64,000 nt of DNA from Dipteris shenzhenensis (GCA_047967505.1 CM106541.1); one strand, 5' to 3'; counted from the first letter of the stretch, positions 11,088 through 24,240 are shown. The notes: generated by a model not told the origin, from the letters alone. Numbers and translations are program-made.

Positions 11088-11616
11088 GATGAGCAGCCGG
11101 TACAGTACCACCGGGAGAGGGGCGCAGAGGCCACATGTGCAACAAAGAGCCCCCAGAGTACGCTAGTATTAAGGTTTGACCTATCACAGCTTTCCTCAGG
11201 GGAGACCGATGGAGACGAGGGGTCACTCTAGACATAGCCCAGAGAGTCCAGAGAGCGAGGAGACCTCGTCCCCCATTGCAGCGCGAGACAGACGCAGATA
11301 CGAGACATCTTCACATCCCACCAGAGAGCCATCACTGTACGAGGCTTCGGTTTCGTCACAGCACCTAGATAGATTGATTGATATGGCCCACTCTGCAACC
11401 GTGGTTGACATTGTCTTTGTCTATGATTATGATGATGACTATGATTCTGTTAGCATAGACTAGTACTTAGCAAGGGTCCTAGCATACCCTTTGCTTCAGC
11501 CCATGAGTTCGCTTTTCTATGCACTTTGACCCATAGGCCCGTGAGGTCTCCCATGGACATTAATATATCTTTCTTTCTTTCTTTCTCTCTCTTGTCTCCC
11601 ATTCGAGTTTACACAA

Positions 11617-11621
<5 letters not shown>

Positions 11622-11677
<56 letters not shown>

Positions 11678-11731
11678 ATTTTAAAATCTTTAATATGTCC
11701 CTTTTTTCATGTGAGTTTACATAAATCCCCC

Positions 11732-11775
<44 letters not shown>
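11622..11775 (+). repeat. Two (CT)n tracts and a poly-C run
   Basis: CT tract at 11622-11676, C16 near 11727-11742, and a second CT tract at 11743-11775. Confidence 0.95.
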
Positions 11776-11779
<4 letters not shown>

Positions 11780-12644
11780 GAACTATTTGGTCAACCTCAA
11801 TCACTTTCTAAAATTCACAAGAAGTCTAGGGCACAAGTAAAGATTTTGCACCAAAAATTCACAAGAATTCACAAGGAACTACTTAATTGCATTTTCCACC
11901 AAAAGTCACGAGGGAGGAGGAGGAGGGCACAAGAAAACCATGAACTCCTCACAACATATCTTTCTCTCTCCTTCTCTTTCATTGCTTTCATCATATCATA
12001 TAATAATCAATTAGCTTGCATATCATGTGGTCTTCCCATTCAACCTCACTTCATGCCACCATAAGAATTTCTCCACCAAAATTTCCCCCCCCCCTATGAG
12101 GGGAGCTTTTGCCCATGGCTTACACTACCACACAATAAGGAGGCATCGCCGGCACCCAGCTCAGGGGGACATATTCACCAAAAGTTTAGTGGAGGCTACA
12201 TATTCACTTCCTAAACTTCACAAGAAGTCACAAAATGCCACCTTTTTTCTTCTCTTTTCATTGTATTGTTGTACTCCAATCCTAAATTCAGAGGTGTGCT
12301 TTGCAACACCAACCACAAATCAAATAATTGATATTCATTGCCATATCAAGAATGATATATTCTTTAGTACTAAAATTATAACATTGGACAACGCTTTTCA
12401 TTCAACGAAGAAAGGAGTTTGTTTGAATTTCAAGCATGCCTAATGGCCCTCACCCCACCAATCCTTAATTGAAGAGCACAAGTTGCTGCATAGCAAAATT
12501 TAATTCCTCTTTTTTTTTGTTATAAATGCCGAATTTATTCATAAGGGTGGCCTTAAGCCCATGCAGAGCCATCCCAGGCTGAGCATGCCAAGGACAATAA
12601 GTTTGAGTAGCTGAAGAAAGTTGAGTTTGAAGCCTCAACCTAGG

Positions 12645-13560
12645 GACCCCCTATAGCCCCTAACCTTTTCATGACCCTGCCCCCTTCCGAGCAATACCTC
12701 CCTGTCGACCCTCTCATTACAAAAGATACCCACAAAGACCATGAGGCCACCTAGGTGCAGTGGAAAATCGTAAGAGAAAATATGAAGCTCAAGGTCCAAG
12801 GATTCGTCTTCTTGGACCCTGGGAACCACAGGATCCCCCCATATGTGCTCCATTACAACACTTATGTGTAGAGCAAGTATAGGGACCAGCTAGTCACCTT
12901 TTTAAAGAGTAGATGGACCTCCTATGGATCAACCAAACAAACCTCTGCTTGGAATGAGATTATCGCAAGGATATGCTCAACAGTGAATGCCTTGTTCACG
13001 CAAAACTCGATGGACACCAATAGTCGACTCCAACTAACGCATTTAGAACTCCAAATGAACCATGCAAATCTCAAGTGTGAGGTTGAGCAACTACAAAAAA
13101 CAAAAGCTAAGTTGGAAGCCTCAGAGGAGGCACTTAAAGCATAAGTGGCCTGAGTTATGGCGGAGTTAACTTCAAATCTCCCAATTCTGCTTCCATCGTT
13201 TGAGTAGCAGGCATTTGAATAGGTGCCAAAAGAAAACAACAAAATCTAGGCCGAGAACAAGCAGCTTCGTGAAGAGCTAGTGGAACTCAGTGAGCTCCAA
13301 ACTGAAAATGTTGAGCTCACTGAGCAAGTCAAAGACTACAAACAACCCTAGCAACTTCTGTGAAAGCTCCAAGCCCCGAAAGAGAACCTATCCAAGCTGA
13401 CTAGCCTATGCGACCCTGGTAATGGAGATTCTGTAGCAGCCAAGGACCTCACCGGTCCTCTTAGCCTATCTCTGAGAGTCGCCCTACCCTCCAGAAGGCC
13501 ACAACAAGCTCACGCACCACTGTGGCAGTAGGAGAAACAAAAGAAACGGAGGACTTGGCC
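12645..13560 (+). pseudogene. Degenerate coiled-coil protein gene, probably retroelement-derived
   Basis: A single plus frame can be followed for ~300 codons through several stops: 'NLFMTLPPSEQYLPVDPL', 'QGFVFLDPGNHRIPPYV', 'KSRWTSYGS', then a long coiled coil ('LELQMNHANLKCEVEQL', 'AELTSNLPILLP', 'ENKQLREELVELSELQ'). The stops are TAG, TAA and TGA, each one C-to-T step from CAG, CAA or CGA. I do not recognise the family. A comparable coiled-coil pseudogene lies at 53040-55180, suggesting a shared retroelement origin. Confidence 0.5.
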
Positions 13561-14290
13561 CATTGCTAACACTCAATCCAATTGAGAGGCTAAAGTGGAA
13601 GTGTGAAACCACCAAGTCACATTTTGCGACCAAGGCGTATAGGTGTCCCCAACTTTATTTTCCCACCTCAAGCAAGTTTTTGATAAGCAAGTGCAGACAT
13701 CTCCTGAGCAGGCACTCAATGTGGAGCCCCTTTTGTATGATGCAATACATACATTTCCCACTACCACCACCTAGTTCCATTTCAGCATGAACTCCCTATA
13801 CGCTACTTGGTGTTGCAACATAGCATAGTGGAAGACATCGGCTCCTCACGGATACCCCCACCTCTTCACATACAACTTGGGCCGATCACTCCTACAATGT
13901 CCATCTATGTGTACAAAACTTGGCCCAAAATAAGGTTCATAAACCCAAGGCCTACGCTGTTAAACACCCAGAGATTCCCTATCATGAGGCAACGCTCCAC
14001 ATTTAAGATAGCGCCACAAACCACAAGGTCCTCTTTGCTAACTCCCCTACCAAAGTCTCTTAAATATGCCTTGACCAATGCTAGGGTGACTGGGACACGA
14101 AACCCAAGTTGTACCTAATGTTGAAACACCAACCGGTTCCTAACTCCCAAATGACCAATAGGGTTGTTGCCCTTAGGTAGGGCTAAGCTACTACAAATGT
14201 CAAGGGGAGTCTCCACATGTCACCAAGGAGAAGCATAGCCCAATGAGATCCGATCATGAATTTGGCCATGAGGCTAGCGCTATGGACTGC
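13561..14290. other. No gene recognised
   Basis: Moderate-GC sequence between the coiled-coil pseudogene and the LINE. Short frames only; possibly the continuation of one of these elements. Confidence 0.4.
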
Positions 14291-14299
14291 TGCCCGCTC

Positions 14300-16575
14300 G
14301 ACTTCCTGCCATATCTCCCTCATGACTTGGCACTTCTAGAATAGAGGACTCGCATCCTCTCGTGCCTTCCCACATGAGAATAGAGGACTCACATCTTCTA
14401 GGGTAGAGGACTCGCATCCTCTCGTGCCTTCTCGCATAGCACGCAGGTTGGGTTCACATAGATTCTCTTGGCTAATTTACTCCTAACCCCGGAATCCACT
14501 AGTTCATCACCTTCCAAAGCAAAAACTTCGCCTTTCTGACTGCACAACCTTTCCACACTTCATGATGTCTTGTCCTCCACCAGACCGGGCTGCACCTTAG
14601 CCCCCATTTCTTGTTTAAACGGGTAGCTCCGCATTCAACAACATTCAATCTTCTATATATGATTTTGGTCGAGAGTTTATGTTTTGCCTATTGTCCATTG
14701 GGAGGACTTCCATCCTTCCACTGCTTCTATGTTTGAAGGCCAACCTTCTAGGACATGTTCTAGCATCGCTCTAAGCAGATCGGCTTCCCCATTGGACAAG
14801 GGGATAGATGTCCTCAACTCCTCCAATGATCTCCAGTTGGCCTTATGAGGGTCCCATAGGTCCTTTCAAATTCGTAACCCTTTCTTGAAAAGGCTCTTGG
14901 ATCTTCTTATCTAGTGAAGGGTGAAAACTGCACCCTCCTTGGGCGGGGCGTCACTCCACCAGATGCTTTCAAGCAGACAGCCATTGCCCCTCACCCTTAA
15001 AACCTGCTCTGCCTTTCCATGACATCAAGGGCTTGCATGACTTCTCATCACTGACCAAGCCTGCACACCCCATTATGCGAGCTCGGATGGGGGACATAAG
15101 CTTGTCGTACCGGGTTAACCTCCTCCATAGACTTGCCCCCTTGCTTCTTGAGTTCATGATGAAATCCTGCACCACTCCCATCCAGGGATATTGGCTATCA
15201 AAGAGGCTTGGTAACCATTTATTGATTAGCACAATGTTCCTCAGCCTGATATCTGGGAGGCCAACCTCACCTTGAAGTTTTGGGCCTTTAGTGGCTCCGA
15301 GGGCATTTTTTTAAAGTGCCATATTGAGGCCATGTATGTGATCAATGCTGCCAAGATGTCTTAGACCACCAGATATCGAGCATTCCACCCCATACATCTC
15401 CCGCTCCATGCTCTATGCTAAGCCTTGACCTTTGTTTTAAACCATTCAAGACGTTGTCGGAGAGTAACTCCTAGGCTTATTAGAGTGCCGAGGTATCTAA
15501 TAATCTCCCCTCTCGAAACCGTCTAAACCCTTAGGTAAGTCAACTAGACATGGGTAGGCTTGACGCTTGTCCAGATGGTGAAGGTGTTTTCCCAATTGCA
15601 TTTGGAAAGGGATGAATTACAAAACAGCTTGATAGACTCCAATAGGTGCGAAATGCAATCTTGGTCCTCCTAGGAGAATGACATGGTGTCATCAGCGAGC
15701 AAGTGATTACACAATTGATAGGGTAGAAGGACCCCTTTGATCGATCCCAAATGGACCTGCTTTTTCAACAATGCCATAAGTGGCATTATGCACATGGTGA
15801 ACAATAAAAGAGCCAACATCCCCGATAGACTACATGTTTGAGCTTGAACCGCCCCACGCCCCCCCAATTGATGCATAATACTACCCCAACGTTTCCAAAG
15901 TGGCAATTTACCATGTTGATGAACTTCTAATGCCCAATCCAGACTCTCTAGGGTCGCTAAAATGAAGTCCCACGTGACTCAGTCGTAAGCTTTATCCAGA
16001 TCGATGCTGAACATAACCACCTCTTGACTAGTAGCGCATGCATAATATAGGGCAGTCTCGACATTTAGGATGTTTTTGTAGATATCTCTCCCTTTGACAA
16101 ATTCGATCTGGTCCCTATCAATTATCGTGCTGCATCCATCTCAAATTCAAATGGCCATTGACTTTGCAATGATCTTGTAGGAGGCGTTTTGACATTGTTA
16201 TGGGCCTCCAATTTCCCACGCTCTGTCATTTGGGAAAGAGCTTCATCAGCCCGGTATTGACATCCACCAAGAGTGTACCCTTTCTGTTTGCATCACTGGC
16301 GATCTCGGTGAGGTCCTGGCCCATCACATCCCAAAAGGCTATAAAATTCTGCATTAAGGCCGTCTGGACCTAGTGATTTGTCATTGGCTAAGGCATTCAA
16401 TGCCTCCTGTAGTTCCTGTTTGTTGAATGGTCTCGCCAACCGCAATTGCAGGTACTCGAAAACTCTGCCCCCCACTCCATCAAGTACAACCTTAATGCAT
16501 CCTGACCATTCCTCATTCTGCATAGTGGCCTCCCCCAATATGTTTCTCAGCTCCTTGATGACAATTTTGGCTAGT
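14300..16575 (-). pseudogene. L1-like LINE reverse transcriptase and C-terminus, degenerate
   Basis: Minus-strand translation gives, in order, the L1-type RT domain and C-terminus. The pieces are: 16538-16293 'ANDKSLGPDGLNAEFY' (SPGPDG-type motif); around 16100-15930 'QIEFVKGRDIYKNIL' and 'FSIDLDKAYD(stop)VTWDF'; 15906-15670 'LLLFTMCIMPLMALL' and 'LLADDTMSF', in which the canonical aspartate pair (A/FADD) is visible; 15232-14969 'LINKWLPSLFD'; and near 14560 a zf-RVT-like 'KAKFLLWKVMN'. Several frameshifts and stops break it. The 5' endonuclease is missing, so it is a truncated, dead copy. Confidence 0.8.
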
Positions 16576-18530
16576 CCGGGGCCACATTCATTTTTTTATC
16601 AAATAAAATGATACATATACTCATGATCCTTTTTTATATATACATATTCTCTTGCTCATTTTTTTTATCAAATAAAATCAAGGTTGATGTTAGACAACTA
16701 CTTTAAAAATGAAATATAAGTTTGCAAATTCCTCAAAAACCGACTCAATTTGTGTCCCTTAAAAAACCATCAAAATGCCTACCAAAAATTTGCAAAATCT
16801 ACAATAGAAGTCAAAGTAATAAGAAGTATATTTTCATGATTTCCCCTCTGAGGTGCAAGCTCTCCTACTGGTCAAGACTAGAGTGTCTAAGTATATAAAT
16901 CACTGGCTCATAACAATAGCTCACCACTTGATGTATGTGCCATAACTTCATACTAAAAGGCAGAACACTATGAAAAATAGTATTAACAAGATCATAGTAA
17001 GAACAATCATGCAACAACTTTTAACGTAGGTCCCAATAAAAAATAAAAAAGTGTAAACACTCCTTTAAATAGTAAACTCGAGTTAAATCCTAGGGACAAG
17101 CAAGGTTGTCCCCAAGCAAGACTATCCCTCACAATAGTTGCATATCTCATTAGCATAAGGGATTTCCATATTGAATTCGAATTTGCCTCTAAGAAGATGC
17201 ATCTATATGTTGAAATGGTGATGAAAGTATGTGCAACACTTAGATTGCATAGCATATCAATAGGCAAGCTGGAGTTCGAAAGAAAGTGCTTGGCAACCCA
17301 ATGGTGGCCGCTCATCTCAACCTGTGATCATCGAGGTTTTCACAAAGAGTTCCAAAATCCATCAAGCATAGTGTGTCTCCTCTCTGAGTTGACATCGATG
17401 TAGGTGTTCCTAGCTTTGTTTAAGAGTGTTAACTATATACTTGATCACTTAAATAGAACCAACGTCAACTACATACCACCTTTGAATGTAGAGGTTTCAA
17501 AAGGGCATATAACTTACGTTGGCTCTTAGAACTTTTATAGGTGATTTTCATTCTAAGTTACTTGGACGTTAGCTATGGAGAATACTATCACTATGAGTGC
17601 ATGTCTCAAAAGGGACAACTAAAAACCTACTGGGAGCTTTCCCTCGTATGCAAGATGGTCCCTCATAGGCTTCCATACGCAAGAGAGAGAAAATTCAATT
17701 AGAGGCGAAGGAGTGAACAGTGATGGTATAGGCCAATACTAGTCTAACTAAAACAAAGTGTCAAAGCGTTAAATAAATTCATCCAACTACTATTCTAACT
17801 AAAACAAAGCATCAAAAACCTATAGTCTAACTAATACAAAGCGTCAAAGTGTTAAATAAATTCATTCAACCATGTTCTAGATATAGTTAATGGAAATGTT
17901 TCGACACTGGCACAAGACATCCTCTATTGCCACCATCGCTGAACATTTCTTGATCTACAAATAGTTCCTTGCTGTGTCCCCTTTGTGGTGCAAAGAATAG
18001 TACAACTTTACTTCTTATTTATGGAGGCCAATGATCTCTTGGCTCATATTGTGTGTCTCTACTGCTTAGCGAACTCCAATGCTCACCTCCTAGCTAAGTG
18101 GAAGATATATGAACCGAGAAGCTTCCACCAAAACTAGGGATGACTATCTATCATATAAAAATGAACACGAATGGTCGAACTATGTTCCTATATAATGGAG
18201 AAACCTATTAATAGGGTAGCATGGAGGGCTTGACAAGCAAGCCTCCTAATAAAAGCAATGATAATAGTGCATGCAAAAGAGTTAGGCTCATGAAAAGTCT
18301 AAGAAGGGTTCAAGCTGCACTTGGAGAGCATCCATTGTCCCTTCAACTATCCTCTACAATGTCTTGAGCCACATGCTTTGTCTGGAGGCATTTGCCAAGT
18401 ACCTCACATACATAGTAGCCCCTTCCTCTCTTCTCAAGGTAATTGAGTTCTATGCTGCATCTTGAGTAGAGGATACCAAGCATCAAGTATTATGCATCAA
18501 CATTTTGGGGCAACAACATTAGTGTGAATG
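16576..18530. other. AT-rich stretch, no gene recognised
   Basis: Begins with two TTTTTTATCAAATAAAAT words about 65 bp apart, possibly a duplication at a LINE 5' junction. Short repeats such as 'CTAATACAAAGCGTCAAAG' recur around 17750-17860. No coding signal. Confidence 0.4.
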
Positions 18531-18535
18531 GTTTC
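18531..18535. repeat. Target-site duplication, left copy (GTTTC)
   Basis: GTTTC abuts the TG of the left LTR and is repeated at 24495-24499 directly after the right LTR. Confidence 0.85.
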
Positions 18536-18787
18536 TGTAGGTACGGTGAGTATGGGAGCAAGTACAAGAGTCGAGAGTGATAAGCCATCATGTCAACTAG
18601 ATTGAAAAGAAATGAAAGTACAAGGTACTTGAGGATATACCCTAGGACTAAGTGTCCTAGGTGTCACATAGGACTAAATGTCCTATGTGGGTTAAAATGC
18701 ACTAAAACACTAAAGTGCCTATATCTATGCCTACAAGGCACATACCACCCATAGGGCATCACTACAACCAGGATAACATGACCTACA
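18536..18787 (-). repeat. 3' LTR of the Copia element
   Basis: 252 bp, with perfect 7-bp terminal inverted repeats (TGTAGGT...ACCTACA). Inside are two adjacent hairpins: CCTAGGAC-TAAGT-GTCCTAGG at 18641-18661 and a 10-bp stem CACATAGGAC-TAAAT-GTCCTATGTG at 18665-18689. Confidence 0.92.
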
Positions 18788-18798
18788 AACCCCCCTCC
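18788..18798 (-). other. Polypurine tract of the Copia element
   Basis: GGAGGGGGGTT on the minus strand, immediately upstream of the 3' LTR start. Confidence 0.8.
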
Positions 18799-18929
18799 AT
18801 GGTATGGGCTGAAACATCTCAGAATACCTGGTATTTTCTAGTCATGGTGGCACATGCTCATCCAAAAGGATATAGCCACCTATGAATGTACAAGGTATGT
18901 CAGATCATGTAACAAAGGGAACCAAGTGT

Positions 18930-20570
18930 AAAGCCTATCGGAAGACTTCAAACTTGGGACGAGGAAGTGCCTTTGTAAACATATCTACTATGTTGTCCTC
19001 TATGGGAAGGTAGGACAAGTTTATGTCTCTTGTTGACAACCGCTCTCAAACATAATGATATGAACTTCAATGTGCTTGGTACGTGCATGAAACACTAGAT
19101 TACACACAATGGCCAAAGCACTCTATCTGTCTGTGTAGACCATAGTGGAGGATGTCTAGCGAATACCAAGATTTGTAAGTAACTGTCGAAGCTAGACACA
19201 CTCTACTGTAGCAGTGAAGGCTGCCCTGTACTCAGCCTCATAGCTAGATGTGGCAACTGTTGGTTGCTTTTTGCTGAGCCAAGAGATACATGAACTGCCA
19301 AGCAAAAAACCTGCCCAGTCACTATCCGTGTAAGCATGCATGGTAAGTGAACCCTGATCACCATAGAAGAGGGCCAAATCATGAGTGCCTTTGAGATATC
19401 TGAAGACTCTCTTCACTGCCTGCCAATGCTGTGAACTGGGCATGTGCATGAACCTGTTGAGTTGGGATACTACATACTATAAGTCAAGTCTGGCATGACA
19501 TAAGTAAATGAGACATCCAATAGCCTGTCGTGGTAAAGATATCATAGGGTAGGCTCCCATCATGAGCTGAAAATTTGAAGCCAGGGTCCACTGGAGTAAA
19601 GATTGGCTGGCAATCTTCAAACTGAAAATGATCAAGGAGCTGTCCAATATACTTGGACTGCGACATCATGATACCCCCCACAACATGAGCAAACTGAATG
19701 CCCAAATAATAGAGTAGCTGTCCCATGTCCGACATTTCAAAAGCTTGCTGCAAATCAGCCTTCAAAGCTACAATACGTTAAGTATCCGGACCCGTGATTA
19801 GCATGTCATCCACATATAAAATCAGCACTAAACAATCAGATACACTCCCATGGACATAAAGAGTGGTATGGGGTTATTCTAAAAACCAAGGGATAGTAAA
19901 TGTGCATGAATTTTGGCATACCATGCCCTGGGTGCCTACTTCAAACCATAAAGGGTTTTTTAAAGCCGGCATACCTTGTTTTCAGAATTAACAACCTCAA
20001 ACTTAGGAGGGTGTCACATAAACTTCTTCCTTTAGATCCCCATGAAGAAAGGCAGTCTTGATGTCAAGCTGATGCACTTGCCAATGGTGATGGGCTGTAA
20101 TGGCAATGACACATCTAATAGTAGTAATCCTAGAAGTGGGAGCAAAGGTCTCCTCAAAGTCAATGCCTTGTTGTTGGGCATACCCTTTTGCAACAAGACG
20201 GGCTTTGTGTTGGTCTATGCTTCCATCAGATTTTCTTTTTAATTTGTAGACCCAAGGGATACTAATGGCATGCTTGCTGGGAGGGAGATCTACTAATTCC
20301 CATGTGTCATTATTGGTAATGGATTGTAACTCAGCACTGATTGCATCCATCCACTGCTTGCTATCAAAAGCATCTTTATGGCACAAAGACTCTTCATTGC
20401 AAGGTGTAGCAAGGAGTGCAAACTCAAGAAAGTGACCATGCATTTGTCTATTCCCTAATCTTATCCGCCGGGCAGCAAGAGGTGGATCTTGTTTGCTGTC
20501 CCTCAATGTATCAAGAAGCCATCTGGGAACTTGCCTTTGCTGTCTATTGATAGCTCTTTCTTCAATCACT
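18930..20570 (-). pseudogene. Copia reverse transcriptase and RNase H
   Basis: RVT_2-type RT begins near 20395 ('KDAFDSKQWMDAISAELQSI', 'TWELVDLPP', 'WVYKLKRKSDGSIDQHKARLVAKGYAQQ', 'DIKTAFLHGDLKEEVYV'). The catalytic 'YVDDM' is encoded near 19805-19820. 'LLYYLGIQFAH' and 'MSQSKYIGQLL' follow at 19765-19484. RNase H is at 19449-18930 ('YTDSDWAG', 'SSYEAEYRAA', 'HIEVH', 'DMFTKALPRPKFE'). Frameshifts between 20003 and 19765 and several stops inactivate it. Confidence 0.9.
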
Positions 20571-20639
20571 GCATCATGAATAGTGGGATCATTTTGTGCT
20601 GGAAGAAAACCTGCAAATCAGCATGGGGTACTAGCTTAT

Positions 20640-21800
20640 CATTGCTTGTTGGAGGGCTTGTGTGAGGCTCATCTTGTCCCCCTCTGAGGGAAGCAGAGAT
20701 AACCAAGAGTCAAAAACATCAAACATGTCAACTTCTGGCTTAGCTTTGCACTCCACAAGAGGAGAAGCCGAATGTTCAGCAAAGATTACATCTATACTGA
20801 CAATAATCTTCCCAGTGTTTGGTTGGTTTAACCGATACCCTTTGCTCTCCTGGCTATAACCAATAAATACGCATTTGATTGCCTTGTCTTCAAGCTTATG
20901 TCTCAGTTGAGATGCTACATGAACATATGCAAGAGACCCAAAAACTCTCGTGTGAAAGTGAAGGCTTCCTGCCTTTCCATGCTTCATAAGGTGTAACAGT
21001 CATTAATGCCCTTGCAGGTGATCTATTCAGCACATAGTTGGCACACATCACTGCATTAAGCCGAAATTTATTGGGCAAGGACTTGGCCTTAAGCATGCAT
21101 CTGGCCATCTCCATAGTGGACCTGCTCTTCCTTTCAGGAACACGATTATGCTAAGGAGTGTAAGGAGTAGTGAACAATGCCTCGTGAAGACAAAAATGCA
21201 TCAAACTTCTTTGACATATACTCTCCCCCCCTATCTGTGTTGAGGGTGACAAGCTTGCATCCTGATTCATTCTCAACCATATTCAGCCACCTCTGAAAGC
21301 ATGAGAACACTTCAGATTTGGCTTTTAAAGCATATATCCAGCAATATCTTGTGAAATCATCAATGAGAGTCATGAAATATTTGTACCCCCCAATGGCATT
21401 TGTCCTCATCGGGCCACAGATGTCATTGTGCACTAGTTGCAATTTCCTTTGTGAGAGTTTTGGACAATTCTTTTGAAAAGGAAACCGATGCATCTTACCC
21501 AAATGACAACCCTCATTGACATGTTTGGAAACTGTGTGAGTCTGAGGTACATCATTTGCCATGTCCTATGAATGTAATTTAGCAAGAGCTCTATAATTGA
21601 GATGACCCATTCTCTCATGCCAAAGATGAGTTTCAGCAAGCTGTGAATCTGAAATAGCAAATGCTTCAATAGAGAGTGCAGCTGAGTGATCATCAAGGTG
21701 ATAAAGCCCCTTTTTCAAAGTGCCAGTGAGAACTATGGCATTGTCATCATGAAGATCATATACTAGGCATCTCTATCCATCAAAAATCACTCTAAAACTT
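20640..21800 (-). pseudogene. Copia GAG-pre-integrase and integrase
   Basis: The GAG-pre-integrase motif 'HLWHERMGHLNYRAL' lies near 21640-21600. The integrase core follows at 21562-21146: 'LQLVHNDICGPM' (first catalytic Asp) and 'LVTLNTDRGGEY' (second Asp). After a one-base frameshift near 21150 comes 'PERKSRSTMEMARCMLKAK' (catalytic-Glu region), then 'RSPARALMTVTPYEAW' and 'VFGSLAYVHVASQLR..KLEDKAIKCVFIGYSQESKGYRL' at 21114-20631. Stops at several positions are TAG in CAG-like contexts. Confidence 0.9.
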
Positions 21801-23110
21801 TAAGTGGCAATTGCTGAAATTGAAATCAAGTTGAGTTCAATTTCGGGCACAAAAAGAACATTAGTCAGAGTGATAGAATGGCTTGAAATGGATGTGAGCT
21901 GCACATCTCCAATTCCTTTTACATCATAGGAGGCATTATTAGCACATGTGATAGTTCCCCCTCGAGGTGCATTAGCTAAGGAATGAAACAACTATTTGCA
22001 AGATGTGACGTGCTTGGAAGCACCACTATCAAAATACCAAGACTGAGCATCATTAGCAGTAAAGAATGCATCAACTTAGGAGGGATCAAAGGAGTAATGG
22101 GCAGCCCATGCCCAATCATCCTAGAGAGCATATGCATGTGAAGCATCTACTGGCTCATGGGATTCAATTGCATGTGAGGCATTAACTATCAATCTTGCTT
22201 TCTTTTTCTCCGAAGCAATGTGCTTCTTGCATTCTGAAATTTCATGCCCAAGCTTACAACAATAGTTGCATCTTTTCTTCTTTGACTTATCTACTATATT
22301 TTTAGATGCATTGGAGGAATTGCCATTGTTAGATGCATATTTAGGCTTGCCCATAGGCTTGGAAGCCTTGCCTTTTCTTGTTTACTGTAAAGCAAATTTA
22401 TGATTAGGAATAATAGCTTGTCTATTAGCATGACTTTGCTCTTCCTGCAAAAGCAAAGTGAGTAGCTGATCAAAAGAGTAGTGGTCTGGATTACCCATGG
22501 CCACTAATCAAAGGGTTGTAGCAAACCCTTAATATGTATTTGGCAGTCCATTCAATGTGGTACTGACAAGCTGAGAATTTGGCACCACCTCATCAATATT
22601 GGCAAGTTGTTCCATGAGATCCTTGACCTTTGTCAAGTATGCATCGATGGAGTCACCTTCATTCATACTGACTTCCTGCAATTGCCTTCTTAAATATGCA
22701 ACACGTGCCTCATTACGAATCTGATAAAGAGAAGCCAATTTGTCCCAAGCATCCTTTATAGTCCTACAAGACCGGATGTGTGGAATAATGATTCTCTTGC
22801 ATGATAAATCAATACAAGAATGTGCATTTGCATCTCTTGCATCCCATCTTGTTTGTTCCTGAGTTGGAGGAGCAGCAACGGGGGTGCTAGAGGATAAAGC
22901 ATTAGGAGGAGTACCCTCTGCAGAGGGACCAGCAGTAGGGGCAGCCACTGTAGCATTGGCTAGCCTCAAATCAACCCCAAAAACAATATAACAAAAATGC
23001 CTTGCAACAAGAATATGTTTCATAAGATAAGACCACATCGGATAGTTGGTGCCATCCAACTTATCATCTTCATGAAGAATGCCAAGTAGATCATGATTGT
23101 TGCCAGCCAT
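21800..23110 (-). pseudogene. Copia gag and protease
   Basis: Gag starts at about 23110 (MAGNNHDLLGIL...). It shows the DUF4219/UBN2-type core ('LDGTNYPMWSYLMKHIL', 'AKDAWDKLASLYQ'-like segment, 'YLRRQLQEVSMNEGDSIDAYL', 'STTLNGLPNTY'). A CCHC zinc knuckle (CNYCCKLGHEISEC) is near 22270. The aspartic protease active site 'YFDSGASKHV' is near 22040, followed by a TAG and then 'TCANNASYDVKGIGDVQL' and 'NVLFVPEIELNLISI'. Six or more stops interrupt it, all derivable from CAG, CAA or CGA. Confidence 0.9.
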
Positions 23111-23649
23111 TGGCAAATGGGATACCCTAAAAAGAAAAGACATGAAAACACAAAAGCCTCAAGGCTATCACTGCAAAGAGCTGGCTGTGCAAAAAATGAC
23201 AGCAAATGTCTGCAAGTGAATGTCTTGCAAATTTCCAGCCGAAATCAAAGGGCAAATGCAAATTTGACCCAAACGTGACTGTGTCAGGCAATGTTCACTA
23301 CAAAAAACAGTAAATCTGGCAAAAGCCCCAAATTTAATGAGAGCAAAGAGGCCAAAAAGAGGGCAAATACAGAAAAGCCCCAAATTTTGCTGAGATTTTG
23401 CAAATGTGACCCAATGTCTTACAATATGTCCCAATGCCCTTCAAATGTGAATGTCCTGCAATCTGGCCCAATGTCCTACAATCTAAACAAGAAATTGCAG
23501 ACCGAAGCTCCAATGTCTTGCAAGAAATTGCAACCAAAGGAAGTGAAAAGAACTAAAGGCCCCAAATTTTCCAATGTCCTGCAAAAGCCCCAAAACTGCA
23601 AATGTCTGTAGTTGATTGTAGTGAGACCCAAAAAGGGTTATAGCAACCA

Positions 23650-24235
23650 GGAATCAAGAACCTGGTTCACAGCCAATGCCAAAGTAGGTATGGAACTTGT
23701 AGGTAGATTTGCACGTGCGAAATTGTACGGAACACCCAGAGTAACTACAAGCTATACGGTCAGCTATTCTGCAGGTACATGTGTATGAAAAGTATGTACA
23801 AGGTGTTGATGGCTGATCTGTAGGTATACATGTACGGTAGACCATACAAAGAGCAGATATCTTGTATAGAATCTTACGGTGCAGGTGACCTATAGGGAAT
23901 GTGAATGGAAGACCTGTACGCCTGTACATACAATTGTACAGAAGTATGTATGTGTGCAAGTACACATGTACAAAATAGCTCTATTGTGTGCAGGTATACC
24001 TATACGGAACAACTGTTGTGCAAGTACAGTTATACAACATAGGTACGACACAGGTACCATTGTACAGCATAGGTATAGGACAATTACGATTGTACAGTGC
24101 AGGTGCTTTGTACATAGATACTTTGTACGATGCAGTTATGTAGCTGTACAGTAGGGCGTGTTATTTACACGTTGTTTATACAAGCATCCGTATAGTTGTA
24201 TGGACTATATGGATGGTCGAGGTCTGGGAGCAGGG
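23650..24235. repeat. GTAC-rich repetitive leader of the Copia element
   Basis: Between gag and the 5' LTR, words such as TGTACAG, GTACGG, CATAGGTAC and CAGGTAC recur irregularly dozens of times. The array is non-coding and resembles in style the leader array at 762-880 in the Gypsy element. Confidence 0.75.
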
Positions 24236-24240
24236 AGCAA

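Larger units (their letters stand above)
10275..12640. other. FtsH upstream region, microsatellite-rich, no gene recognised
   Basis: Contains three CT microsatellites, repeated GAGTTTACACAAAT-type words (near 10402, 11605, 11712) and repeated 'CACTTCCTAAACTTCACA' words (near 10304 and 12206). A 95-codon plus frame at 11176-11463 is Ser/Arg-rich and unlike any family I know. It ends with CATGGACATTAATA and a pyrimidine tract, resembling the LINE 3' end near 6995. Confidence 0.5.

Noticed and set aside
11176-11463. 95-codon plus frame upstream of FtsH as a small gene
   Set aside because: No family resemblance, no supporting splice or promoter signal, and a retroelement-like 3' end follows it; kept only as a note in the region entry.
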